The notes below the pieces were generated by a model. That model was not told the origin of the DNA. It made no database searches and saw only the letters and a list, made by a program, of their open reading frames with translations. The translations under genes and the position numbers were made by a program. Positions 49,436 through 63,294 of a stretch of DNA of 64,000 nt are shown in pieces (the stretch's first letter is position 1; each line of letters begins with the position of its first letter). This DNA comes from AC-69 sp963751665 (lineage in GTDB: Bacteria > Actinomycetota > UBA4738 > HRBIN12): assembly GCA_963751665.1 (NCBI GenBank), contig CAVVVF010000009.1, forward strand, positions 111,868 to 175,867, written 5' to 3'.

Positions 49436-51189
49436 GAACTTCTTCGCCTCAGTATCGACTTGTTGCCGGAGTTGGGCACGTAGGCGCCCATGAGGAACAC
49501 GTAATCGACGGTTCCCCTGGCACTGTGGACCTTGCCGATCTGGATCTCGATTTCCTTCGCGACCTGGGCTGCCTGGCCGGCGGCAACCCGCTCAGGACCT
49601 CATCGCCCCCCACGATTTGACCGGTGGTTCTAGGCCCTTTCACGTCACTACGTAACACGACCAGAACCCCCTTCTGCTTCTTATCGTATCGGCTGCCGCT
49701 CAGCTCGAAGTGCGTATCCAGACCATAGTTCTTGATGAGTCGCCACATGACTTCATGCACGGCCATGTCCGGCTTACCCTTCAACACGCCCTTGGCTCGT
49801 TCTTTGAGTGCCTCATCTTCCTTAGCCATAGCGGCCAGTTCGTCGGGATACCGTTCACTCCGCTGCACCAGGCCAGCTCCAGATGGGATGGCACCCATTG
49901 TTAGCAACCCTGCAACGACTCCATCCGACCCCGCCTGCTGCACCACGTGCGTCAGCTCGTGTGCCAGCAGCCGTCGGCCTTCACGATTGTTCGGGGCATA
50001 CTGACCCGCATCGAAAACCACATCTCGCCCTACCGTGTACGCCACGGCGTTCACCGCCCGGGCCGACTGGGCTGCACGTGCGTCAGCGTGGACGCGTACC
50101 TGGCCGAAATCGTGGCCGAAGCGCGGCTCCATGAAAGCTCGTATGTCCGTAGCGAGCGGTTGACCCGGGGATTGCAGGACCTCATGGACTACAGGCGGCG
50201 CCGCGTCTACGGTCGCTGCGCTCGACGCCTGGCGTTGAAGCACCTGGTTCATCTTCTTCTTCTTCTGATCGCCCGGCAGCTTAAGCTTGTACTCATCGCC
50301 CAGCAGCGCAGGCAGCTTGTAGCCGAAGGACGGCGTGGGTGGGGTCAGTTGCGGCCCGTCCTGCGGCTTCTTCACGCCCAGCCACGGATATTTCTTCACC
50401 ATCGCATCCAGATCCGGACCAGGCGCATACTTCGCCAGAGCGCCCTTCGCGGCCGCGTCCTCAGCCTTCTGCTGCAAGTCCTCCGGCGAGCCGGGCGGAT
50501 ACTTCATTCCCGCCCGGAATTTAGCCTGATCGGCCGCCATGCGGGCGTTTTCGGCCCGCTGAATTTCCGCTCGGGTCAGGGCCGGTTTCTTTTCGCCGCC
50601 TCCCCCCGGTGCCTGCTCCGAGTATTTGAACGTGATCATCGCTTCGGTCGGCTTGTCCACCGGGCCCTTGTAGGTGATTTCGACGCTCAGGCCCGGCGTC
50701 AGCACGTCCAGCGGGATCTCCGGGATCTGCGCAGGCAACTCCTTGTGCGTGGCGGCCAACGTCGCCACCGCGCCGGCCGCGGCCGCACCAGTGATGATCT
50801 TGCCGGGCAGCGTGCCGATGAAGCTCTTGCCGGCCTCGGTTGCGCCTTTCACCAGCTTGTCCTGCTTGACCTTTTCCTGCCAAGTCTTTGCCCAACGGGG
50901 TTTCCAGAAACGCCTCCTGAGCTTGTCGGCGGCTTCCTTTATACTTCTCCTCGTCCGTCTTTTCCTTGGGCACGTCCTCGCGCTGAACGCGCGTGATCGG
51001 GCACGGCCGAGAGCGTGAACGGGAGCCGGGCCTCGGCCGTTCATCACCGCGTCGGCTACACGGTCAGCCTCCCGCTCGAAGCGGTCGCCGGGCAGGTTGA
51101 CGACGAGCGGGCGGCGCTGGATGAGGCTGTGAGGTGTATGTCTGGAGCGGCTGGTCACGGCTCTGGTGGGTCAGTTCGCGGCTGATCAT
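49425..51189 (-). CDS. eCIS-associated DUF4157 protein, several frame breaks, 3' end cut by junction
   Basis: About 580 residues remain. Near the N-terminus VVNLPGDRFEREADRVADAVM is a typical eCIS signature. A ~230-residue helical and Pro-rich part follows, then the DUF4157 core: FMEPRFGHDFGQVRVHADARAAQSARAVNAVAYTVGRDVVF and LAHELTHVVQQ with an HExxH-like zinc motif. The C-terminal ~150 residues match nothing I recognise and could be a cargo domain. DUF4157 marks extracellular contractile injection systems and may be a cargo-linked protease. The ATG at 51,189 follows GGAGGCAAGGAGGG. Confidence 0.8.
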
Positions 51190-51219
51190 CCGACCCTCCT
51201 TGCCTCCCAGGGATGTCAG

Positions 51220-51459
51220 TCAGGTCCGGTAAACCGCTTCCGCCACGCCCGTCCCGATCGCTGCGCGGGCATCGCCGGGGCGATGTTGAACGCGCCGCCG
51301 TCCAGCCGGGTCGCGGCGCCTGTCTGTCCACACGCCGGGCAGGCCGCGTTCGCCCAGGATGCGCGCCAGCTCGGCTTGCACCGCCTCACCGATGCGATAG
51401 CGGTCGCCGGGCGGAAAGCCGTGCAGGACCAACTCGTCGATCTCGATCACGATGTCCAT
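51220..51459 (-). CDS. small conserved eCIS-locus protein
   Basis: 79 residues as read: MDIVIEIDELVLHGFPPGDRYRIGEAVQAELARILGERGLP, then a basic stretch that is probably out of frame (an alternative frame reads LDGGAFNIAP), and ending IGTGVAEAVYRT. Short proteins of this type sit between the ATPase and DUF4157 genes in eCIS clusters and have no assigned function. Its ATG is 2 bases from the stop of the ATPase gene. Confidence 0.6.
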   Translation of the reverse strand: MDIVIEIDELVLHGFPPGDRYRIGEAVQAELARILGERGLPGVWTDRRRDPAGRRRVQHRPGDARAAIGTGVAEAVYRT

Positions 51460-51460
51460 G

Positions 51461-53247
<1,787 letters not shown>

Positions 53248-53251
<4 letters not shown>

Positions 53252-54552
53252 GTGATCTTCACCTTGGGCGTGGCGAATTTGCCCGCGCCATCGAGGCCCA
53301 GCAGGCTCTCGGCGCCATCCACCTGGACGTAGGCCAGGTAGTCGCCCGGCGCCACGCCGTCGAATGCAAACGTGATCGAAGCGGTCTCGGTCGCCGGGCC
53401 GGTGATGCCGTTAGCCTTCGGCGCGGGGAAGCTGTGGGCGCGCGCCGGACGGCCCTCCGGCGCATTGAATTCGTAGAGGAAGAGCGTGACGCGCTGCGTC
53501 TTGCCCACGGGCGGGTTGAAGCCCACCGCGATTTGCTTGGACGCGGCCGTCACGGTCGCGGGGACGGTGATCGTCGGGTGGAGCACGAAGGCGGCCACGT
53601 TGGACGTGATCCCGGCGTGCGGCGTGCCCGGCTCCGGCTCGCCCATCAACACCTGGTGGATCACCTGGACGCTCTGCACGCCCGCTCGTGCGGCGGGAGC
53701 TGCGGACAGGGCGAAGCTGATCTGCGTGTCGCTCACGGTCAGCGCCGCGCCGGGCACGAGCGTCTCGCCCAGTTGCACCAGCGTCACCGGCCCCTTCAGC
53801 CCCGCGCCCTGGATGCGGAGCGTGCTGGCGGCGGTGATGCGCGGGTCGGCCGGGGGCACGGCGGCCGAGGTCACCTGCTCGATCGTCGGGCGTTCCATCG
53901 GCAGCGCATAGACCTTGTGCTTCAGCACCGGCAGCGCGGAGCGGGTCGAGCGGGCGCTCTCGATCAGCACGACCGATGCCCGGTAGGCCGCGCACGTCCG
54001 GTAGTGCGCCTGGAACGCCGCCCACAGCTTGGACAGCTCTTCGGTGCTCAACGCCTCCGGGACGATCTTGATCATCTCCACCTGGTCGGCCAGGTCCGCG
54101 GCGGACAGCGCCTTGAACGCGGGCGGCAGGGCGGCGCCGGTCACCGGCGACTGGGGGGCCAGCGCCGCACGGATCGCGTCGCGGGTGAGCACCGGCGTCT
54201 CGTGCAGCACCTGCATGCCGTAGCCCAACAGGATCTCGGCGACGAAATCGTCGCCCCCGTAGGCCATCAGCAGGTAGTGCAGGTCGAGCGCCAACGGCGG
54301 GTTGGTCAGCCGCGCGCCGCTGGCGTCGCGCGCCGGCTGGCCGACGTTGCGCCACCCCTGGTTGGGCGTCACCTGGTAGAGGTACAGGTTCAACTGCGCG
54401 GCCTCGTTCGGCCCGGTGTTGATCACGTCCGGCGGCTTGGATGTCACGCTGACGACGCCCACGTTGGCCGACAGGTCGTGTTGGACGACGCCGTTGTTCA
54501 GCAGATCCCGGAGCACGGCGGTGACCGCCGCGATGGCCAGCGCGTTGCTCAT
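53248..54552 (-). CDS. DUF4255 protein, eCIS sheath cap/terminator (Pvc16-like)
   Basis: 434 residues, unbroken. Residues 1-190 are DUF4255 (LAIAAVTAVLRDLLNNGV, LNLYLYQVTPNQGWRN, ALDLHYLLMAYGGDD), the fold that caps the distal end of the tube and sheath in Pvc/Afp particles. The rest holds IPT/TIG-like beta domains (ASTLRIQGAGLKGPVTLVQLG). It overlaps its neighbours by ATGA at both ends, so the cluster is one operon. Confidence 0.88.
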
Positions 54553-55269
54553 GGCTGCGAGCCTCCCTTGCGGCCGCTCAGATAATCTTCCAGCGAGCTG
54601 CGCGGCGCAGCCGGTCGAGCTGCGGGCCTGGGCGGCGGCGCAGGTGGCATCACGGCGCGCACGTCGATCCGGCCGATGTGCACGTGAATGTCGGCGCGGT
54701 CCTGTTCGGCGGTCGACCGCCTCGGCGACCGGCTTGACCAGGCCGGCGCGGCGGGCGTCGTCTCGGAGCGCTGCGCTCCGGCCGCGAGGCTGCATGCGCC
54801 GGGCAGGCGTCGACCGGCAGCGCGGGCCGGGCGGCTCGGCACCGGCACGGATGCGCCGCGGCGGCGTGAGAGGCGGCGCAGGCTGGCGGATCGTGTGAGC
54901 CGGGGTCTGGCCGGTGGAGTCCGTGGATGCTCGGCGCTTCTGTCGGCTGCCCGGAATGGCAGTGCCGGAGTGGGTCGACAGCTCGGTCGCTGCGCGGCAT
55001 GTTCATCGGCGGACGGGCGGATCGAGGCGTCGGCGCAGTCCCGGGGTGCGAGCGGCCGCGGGCGCTGCTGGAGCAGGCTCGTGTCCGTATGCGGCGGCGC
55101 AGTCAACTCTTCGGCGCACGCCGGCGGGGATCGGCGCGACCTCCGCCGGCGCCTCGCTCCACGTCACCGCGCGTGGCCCTGCGGTCGGCTCGAAGCGCAC
55201 GGGCAGCCGCGGCTGCACCGTCGGCAGCTCGCCGGTCACGCGTTGCGCCAGTCGGGTCAGGAAGTCCAT
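54549..55269 (-). CDS. eCIS-locus linker protein, unknown function, several frame breaks
   Basis: About 240 residues. The N-terminus MDFLTRLAQRVTGELPTVQPRLPVRFEP and the C-terminus DIHVHIGRIDVRAVMPPAPPP...SSLEDYLSGRKGG are typical of a Pro-rich protein found beside DUF4255 in many eCIS clusters. The middle is very Pro/Arg/Ala-rich and the frame changes at least twice, so its exact sequence is unsure. No catalytic motif is seen. It overlaps both neighbouring genes. Confidence 0.6.
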
Positions 55270-56035
55270 ATCAGCTCCAGATACGCCTGCCGCCGCCGCG
55301 GGCTCAGCGCCAGGATGTCGGCCTCGCGCCAGCCGTAGGCCCGCGCCAGCGCGTCCACCTCACGCAGCAGCCGTTTGGCCTCGGCGGCCAGCTCGGCCCA
55401 GAAGTACGCCGCAATGTCGAAGAGCGCCTGCCACTCGCGCCGCACGCCGGGCAGGTCAGGTCCAGCAGCACCTCGGCCTGCGGATCGCGGGCGCTCATCT
55501 CGGCCGCCAGGGCCGCCAGCACCGTCATCGGGCAGCTCGCTCGGCCGATACGGCTCGACGCCGCCCCACGTCGCTTCGAGGATGCACCGGTCGGCCAGCG
55601 CCCGCCGGACCGCCGCGGCATCGGACATATCCTGGAAGGCGATCAGATCGCCCGCCGTCGGCAGGCGGTAGATCACGTGGGCCGCGGGGCCGTCCGGCCC
55701 CACTGGCAGCACGTCGCGCGAAACGGCGGGCTGCCGCGCTCGCCGCGCTCCTCGACCGGCGGCCCGGCCCGGAGATCGGCGACCGGGCGGTGAACTCCAG
55801 CGCCTCGCGCACAGCGGGCAGCGGGCGAAGCCGCGAGATCGCGCCGAACAGCCTGCTCGCGGGCGGCCAGCAGCAGCGCATCGCGGGTCGCCGAGCGGCA
55901 GCGCAGCCAGCTCGTCGCTACGTCGCGCTCGGGGCACGGCCGCGGCCAGCAGCGCCAGCGCTCGTTCGGCCGGCGCCTGGCCGGCGCCGCGCTCCCAGAC
56001 GTCCCAGGATCTCGGCGGCTGACAAGGCTGTGCAT
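55257..56035 (-). CDS. eCIS-locus protein with two CPxC motifs, unknown function, several frame breaks
   Basis: About 260 residues: an N-terminal helix (ERALALLAAA), a short CPLC stretch in FARCPLCARRW, TCPACG in the middle and the C-terminal LLREVDALARAYGWREADILALSPRRRQAYLEL. Paired cysteines suggest a zinc site. The protein recurs between tube and DUF4255 genes in eCIS and resembles T4-like baseplate assembly proteins in position, not clearly in sequence. At least three frame changes are needed. Confidence 0.6.
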
Positions 56036-56044
56036 CAGGCGTAC

Positions 56045-56574
56045 TTACAGCGGCGGCTCGGTGAAGCTCGGCTCGGCCGGCTCGGCCACCTCGTAGTCGC
56101 GCTCCCAGCCTTCGTTCTCCAGCTTGATGTGCTGGATGGCGACGGCGTTGGCGTTGGCGTCGAGGTCGGGCAGCGCCTGGAACTCCGACACCCAGCAGCG
56201 GAAGACCTTGTAGGCGAGCGCCAGCTGGCCCGGCCTCGTTGTAGACCTCGATGATGATGTCCTTGCGGAAGTCCTTGAGCGAGACCTCCGCGCCCAGGCC
56301 GGAGCCGAAGTTCCAGACCTTGTTGGCCCACTGCTCGAACTCGGTGTCGTGGGTGACGCCGCGCTCGAGCGTGATCGCCTCGTACTCGGTGCGGCCCGGC
56401 GACTTGCGGCTGCTGCTGGGGTCGCCGCCCTCGCGGTGCTTGACCACCTCGGTGGTGCGCTTGAGCGCGCCGACCTTGCTGACGCCGGCGACGTAGCGGC
56501 CGTCCCACTTGACGCGGAACTTGAAGTTCTTGTACGGATCGAAGCGCTGCGCGATTGACGCTGAACTGAGCCAT
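56045..56574 (-). CDS. eCIS inner tube protein (T4 gp19-like), frame breaks
   Basis: About 176 residues. MAQFSVN is followed in other frames by FKFRVKWDGRYVAGVSKVGALKRTTEVVKHREGGDP, YEAITLERGVTHDTEFEQWANKVWNFGSG, IIEVYNEAG and CWVSEFQALPDLDANANAVAIQHIKLENEGWERD. These are the standard blocks of phage-tail-like tube proteins, which stack as hexamer rings inside the sheath. It follows the sheath gene by 12 bases. Confidence 0.9.
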
Positions 56575-56586
56575 GATTGTCCTCCT

Positions 56587-58534
<1,948 letters not shown>

Positions 58535-58540
58535 TGACAT

Positions 58541-58954
58541 CCCTCCTGTTTGCCTGCTGCCCGACGCGTTGACTGGCCTGCTGCGTCAGGCGTCTGAATC
58601 TGTGTTCAGCCTCATCAGCGCACTTTGTGGTTGTGTCAGCCCATCTTGCTTGTCAGAATTGTGCGCCGCTCCGACCTTAGTTCAAGTATTGCACAATACA
58701 ATTGTCAGTAAGTTGATGCAAATATGTACTTTGGTATGAGATTCTGAGTCAAAAAGAAATGGCTTGAGGACGTTTCATCGGGGTTATTGTCAGGAAGACA
58801 GGAGGGAATGCGCCGGGCATTGGGGCCTGGAGCGGGTGCGGATGTTGCAGCACTCGCCTTGCCCGGCGCGCTCTGGAAAGATCGCCGTGTTGCGGCGCCT
58901 GTCCTTGGGCAGGATGGGCGGCCGAACTACTGAGTCGCGACCCTCGATAGCTGA
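58541..58954. promoter_or_regulatory. AT-rich spacer upstream of the sheath gene
   Basis: About 410 bases without a gene. The part at 58,590-58,770 is clearly more AT-rich than its surroundings and contains ATTGCACAATACAATTGT (58,688-58,705), a partly symmetric stretch. It is the likely promoter and control region of the eCIS operon. No confident -35/-10 pair could be picked. Confidence 0.45.
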
Positions 58955-59620
58955 TCAGGGGCCGATCTTGCTCGCCGCAAAGGTGCCATAGCGGTTCTGG
59001 TAGCGGTCGAAGTTCGCCGCGATCTCTTCGGCCGGCAGCTCTTCCACCTGGCCGATCTGCAACGCCAGCCAGACCGTCCGGGCGACGTCTTCAACCATCA
59101 CCGCGGCCTTCAGCGCCTTCTTGACCGTGGCGCCGATGGTGAACACGCCGTGCTGCTTCATCAGGATCGCCACCGATGTGCCGATGTGCCGCACGATCGT
59201 CTCGCCGATCTCCTGGTCGCCGATGCGCACGTAGGGCGCGCACGGAATCGTCGTGCCGAACTCGTCGGCGATCGCGGTCAGGTAAACCGGGATCGACTTG
59301 CCCACGGCGGCGAACGCGGTGGCGTAGTTCGAATGGGTGTGGGTCACGCCATTGACATCGGGCCGGTGCCGGTAGATCGACAGGTGCGAGGCGGTGTCGG
59401 TGGAGGGCCCCAGTGTGGCTTCGACGACGTTGCCGTCCAGGTCAACGATGACCATGTTCTCGGGCGTCAGCTCATCGAACAGGACGCCGCTGGGCTTGAT
59501 GACAACCAGGCCGGTCTCCGGGTCGCGGCCGCTGACATTGCCGCTGGTCCAGGTGACCAGGTTGTTGGCCGGCAGCGCCATGTTGGCGCGCTAGACCTCT
59601 TCACGCAGTTTCTCGAGCAT
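58955..59620 (-). CDS. class II aldolase/epimerase (AraD/FucA-like) with in-frame amber codon
   Basis: 221 codons from ATG 59,620. Zinc and substrate motifs: WTSGNVSGRD, VIKPSGV, THTHSNYATAF (metal histidines), AIADEFG and MKQHGVF. These fit L-ribulose-5-phosphate 4-epimerase or L-fuculose-phosphate aldolase. The protein should start MLEKLREEV at 59,620, behind GGAG, but codon 10 is TAG (59,593-59,591) where relatives often have Trp (TGG). Translation from the ATG at 59,581 would still give the catalytic domain. It is probably a base error or a very recent mutation. Confidence 0.85.
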
Positions 59621-59811
59621 GGCGCAAATCTCCTTGAATTCATCGGATGAGACCTCACCCGCCCATCATACCGCATCGGCCGCCGAACCGAGTAATGCGC
59701 CCCCCATAGCTTGCCGTCGAGGTGGAGGTAGGATGTATGATGGGATCATCGGGATGGCGCCGCAGGCGGAGCCGCGGGCCGTCAGAGATATCCCATGAAA
59801 GGCGACTGTCC

Positions 59812-60887
59812 ATGAAGATCACCATCGAACCTCTGGAGCCAGGCGATCTGCAAGCCCTTCCCGGCCGATCTGGGCTTCGGCCGCTACTTCAGCAACCGCA
59901 TGTTCATCCAGCACTACACCCCCGAGCAAGGGTGGCACGATGCCCGCATCGGCCCCTACCGGCCGCTGACCCTCGATCCCGCCACCGTGGTCTTCCACTA
60001 CGGCCAGGAGATTTTCGAGGGCCTCAAGGCGTACCGCCGGCCCGACGGGAACATCAACCTGTTCCGGCCCTGGGAGAACGCCGCGCGCTTCAATCGCTCG
60101 GCCGCGCGCATGGCCATGGCCGGTCGACCCCGAGGACCATGTCGAGGCGATGGTCGAACTGGTCAGCCTGGAGCACGAGTGGGTGCCCGCGCAGGACGGC
60201 GCCTCGCTCTACATCCGGCCGACCATGATCGCCACCGATGTCGGGCTGGGCGTCCACGCCAGCCACAACTACCTGCACTACATCATCGTCGGCCCGGTGG
60301 GGCCCTACTTCGCCACCGGCTTCAACCCGGTGGCCGTCTACATCTCCCGGGACCACGTGCGCGCCGTCCGCGGCGGCACCGGCGCCGCCAAGACCGGCGG
60401 CAACTATGCCGCCAGCCTCTTCGTCGCGGAGAAGGTCACGGCGTTGGGCTATCAGCAGGTGCTGTGGCTGGACGCGGTGGAGCGGCGCTACGTTGAAGAG
60501 GTCGGCGCGATGAACATCGCCTTCGTCTACGAGGGAAAGCACATCGTCACGCCGGCGCTCTCCGGCAGCATCCTGCCCGGCATCACGCGTGATTCGGTGC
60601 TGCGGCTGGCGCCCGACCTGGGCTACACCGTCAGCGAGGATCGGATCGACGTGGACCAGGTGCTCGCCGACATCCGCAGCGGGCGGATCACCGAGGCGTT
60701 CGGCATCGGCACGGCGGCCGTGATCGCGCCGGTCGGGAAGTTGGGCTCCGAGGACGAGACGGTCACCGTGAACGACAATCAGCCAGGCCCGGTGGCCCGG
60801 CATCTGTACCGCGCGCTGACCGACATCCAGTACGGCCGCACGCCCGATCCTTACGGATGGACGTACACTCTCAAGCCGGCCGCGTAA
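59812..60887 (+). CDS. ilvE: branched-chain amino-acid aminotransferase (fold-type IV PLP), two frame breaks
   Basis: About 358 residues. Motifs: YFSNRMFIQHYTPEQGWHDARIGPY, FHYGQEIFEGLKAYR, LYIRPTMIATDVGLGV, RGGTGAAKTGGNYAASL with the PLP lysine, and ITEAFGIGTAAVI. Frames change near 59,865 and 60,125. It catalyses the last step of Leu, Ile and Val synthesis, or the first of their breakdown, with 2-oxoglutarate. It is divergent from the aldolase/epimerase gene. Confidence 0.9.
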
Positions 60888-60945
60888 ACCCCCGACCCTG
60901 CGAGCCGGAACCAAGAATTCGCCCGGCATGCGTCTGCATCAACAC

Positions 60946-62118
60946 TCACGTGTGCTGGGCGGCGAAACGCTCGATCGCTTCCATCGAGCGCACGACACGT
61001 TGGCCGTCGCCTGTAATGCCGGATGTTCCACCCATTGCACCGGCGTCAGGCCGTGCTCATCGTAGGCGTCCGCGAAATAGGGAATGCGCGTCAGGCGCTC
61101 CAGCACGTCCTCGGGGACCGGGTCGTTGATCTGCGGCCGCAGATCCTGACCGGCGTACGCCGTAGGAAAGCCTCGAAGATGTTCGGGAAGACCGTCAGCA
61201 CCGCGTTCGATCCGGCCAACTTCTCCAGATGCCAAACACGCTGTCGGCCATCGACGATCGGCCCGAGGCGCATGGACGCGGCCATCAGCTTCGACGGATA
61301 GCCGCGCTCCTGGAACAGGGCGTGGGCCTTGCGGAAGATCGCGATACCCGCCCAGCGCACGTCCGCTTCGCTCAGCTCGATGCCGCGCTCAGCCGCCTGC
61401 TCCTTCAGCGGCGGCGCGTCCTCGTAGCGGCCCAGCATCATCACCGCGCATGAGCGCCAGTTGCCCAGGTCGGTCCCCCGCTGCCGGGCCTCCGCCAACC
61501 CGGCCTGCGCCGCCTCTCCGGTCGCCACCAGTTGCGCCACGGTAAAACCCAGCGTCACGTTCGTCGGGATGCCCTCGGCGGTCAGGATGCGGACCGCCTC
61601 GATGCCCTCCGCCGTGCCCGGCAGCTTCACCATGATGTTCGGCCGCCGGCATGGATGCGCCGCGCCTGCGCCAGCATCGCCGGCAGATCGGTCAGATCGC
61701 GTGGGTCCACCTGGCAGCAGATCTGCCCGCGCCGGCGATCCGTCGCTTCGAAGATCGGCGCCAGCATGTCGGCCCCGCGAGCCGCGATCTCGATGTGAGT
61801 CCGCCACATCGCCTCGCGCACGTCCAGGTTGCCCGCCGCTGCGCGCTGAGCTGCCAGCCACTCGGCCCAGACCTCAGGATACTTCTCCAGCACCTGCCAG
61901 GTGAGCGGTTGGTTCGTGGTCGCGCCGTCGAGCAGGCTGTCGGGGGCGAAGAGGGTCTGGCCGTCCGGGCCGGTGACAACGTCAAACAGCCTGGCGTCGC
62001 GGTGATCCCGGCCCGCGCCGGCCAGCCAGTCGGCATACACCAGCGGTGAGGAATCCCACCAGACCTCAAGTCCCGGATGGGTGTCTTTGAGCCGGTGGAT
62101 CGGGTTTGCATCAGGCAT
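60946..62118 (-). CDS. transaldolase-family protein, several frame breaks
   Basis: About 390 residues. The Schiff-base lysine is in IMVKLPGTAEGIEA, with EGIPTNVTLGFTVAQLVA, CCQVDPRD and GNWRSCAVMMLGRYED around it. This matches long bacterial transaldolase-like proteins that transfer dihydroxyacetone units in the pentose-phosphate pathway. Breaks lie near 61,645, 61,160 and 61,000; the end is IERFAAQHT at 60,946. It is downstream of the LacI regulator on the same strand, suggesting a shared sugar-phosphate operon. Confidence 0.85.
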
Positions 62119-62129
62119 GATTGGACTCC

Positions 62130-63292
62130 CTATGGGGTTGACTTGCTTGGCTCGAAGATCAGGTTGGGTGAACCGGTGCTGGCGTCCGCGAATGAAACCA
62201 TTTTCTCACGGCACGGCGTGCCGCTGCCGTTCCATCCGCGAAGAGCGAGTTCACCTTGCCGCGGGCCGGCCGTCGAGCCGCGCAGCATCAGCTCGGACTT
62301 GATCTCCATCAAGCTGGGCGCCCGGCCGCGCTGCTCCGGCTCCTCGATCCGCGTGAGCAGCAGCGTACCGCGGCCTCGGCAAGCCGGGATTGGCTGCTGC
62401 TGATCGCGGTGATCTTCGGCACGGTGAAGCTGAACCATTCGACGTCGTCGAAGCAGATCAGCGAGACATCATCGGGCACGACGACGCCATAGGATTGGAG
62501 CGTGGCGATCACGCCGGGTATCAGCGCGATGCTGGCGACGAACAGGGCGGTGGGTGGATCGGCGAGCCGCATCAGGTTCGCCGTGGCGACCGAGCCCCAG
62601 GTGTTGCGCAGCGCGCCGAGCCGAACCAGCTCATCGGCCACCGGCAGGTTGTGCTCGCGCAGCGCGGCCTGATAGCCCTGCCAGCGCGCCTGGTTGCTGC
62701 TGTGGTGGACATCGCCGCCGATGTAGCCGATGCGCCGGTGGCCCAGGCTGAGCAGGTGATGGGTCGCCGCGACCGCCCCGGCGAAATCCTCGAAGGTCAC
62801 CGTGTCCAGCCCATCGCCTGGCACCCGGCGGATGGCGGCGACGGCCGGCACGCGTGTTCGACCAGGGAGTCGACCAACGCTTTGTCCACGGCCGAGGGCA
62901 CCAGGATCAACCCGTCGACGTTCTGGCCGATCATGTCGCGCAGGGTTTCGGCCTCGGTGTGCGGATCGTCGCCCGTCGGGGAAAGCAGCAGATGGTAGCC
63001 GCGCTGGCCAGGATCCGGCTGGCCGCATCGGCCAGCGCGGTGTAGCCGGCGTTGGCAGGTTCGGCATCACCAGCCCGATGGCACGGCTCGACTGCCGGCG
63101 CAGCGCGCGCGCCTGCAGGTTCGGCTGATAGTTCAGCGTCTGCCGCGGCGTCCTCGATCCGCTGCCGCGTCTGCTCGGCCGCCAGGCCCGCGCCGGCCAG
63201 CACCGCGACGCCGTCGCAACTGACGTTCCCGCCCGTTGCGCAACATCTTTGAGCGTCGCGCGCCGTGCACGCGAAGTGGCCATTGCTGCCAT
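62130..63292 (-). CDS. LacI-family transcriptional regulator, several frame breaks
   Basis: About 385 residues. The N-terminal HTH reads RATLKDVAQRAGTSVATAS and the hinge region TLNYQPNLQARALRRQSSRAIGLVMPNL. The sugar-binding domain shows HHLLSLGHRRIGYIGGD and DDVSLICFDDVEWFSFTVPKITAIS. At least four frame changes (about 63,190, 63,050, 62,850 and 62,370). ATG at 63,292 was chosen for the GGAAG six bases upstream. It sits between the DUF4432 and transaldolase genes and probably controls them. Confidence 0.85.
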
Positions 63293-63294
63293 CA

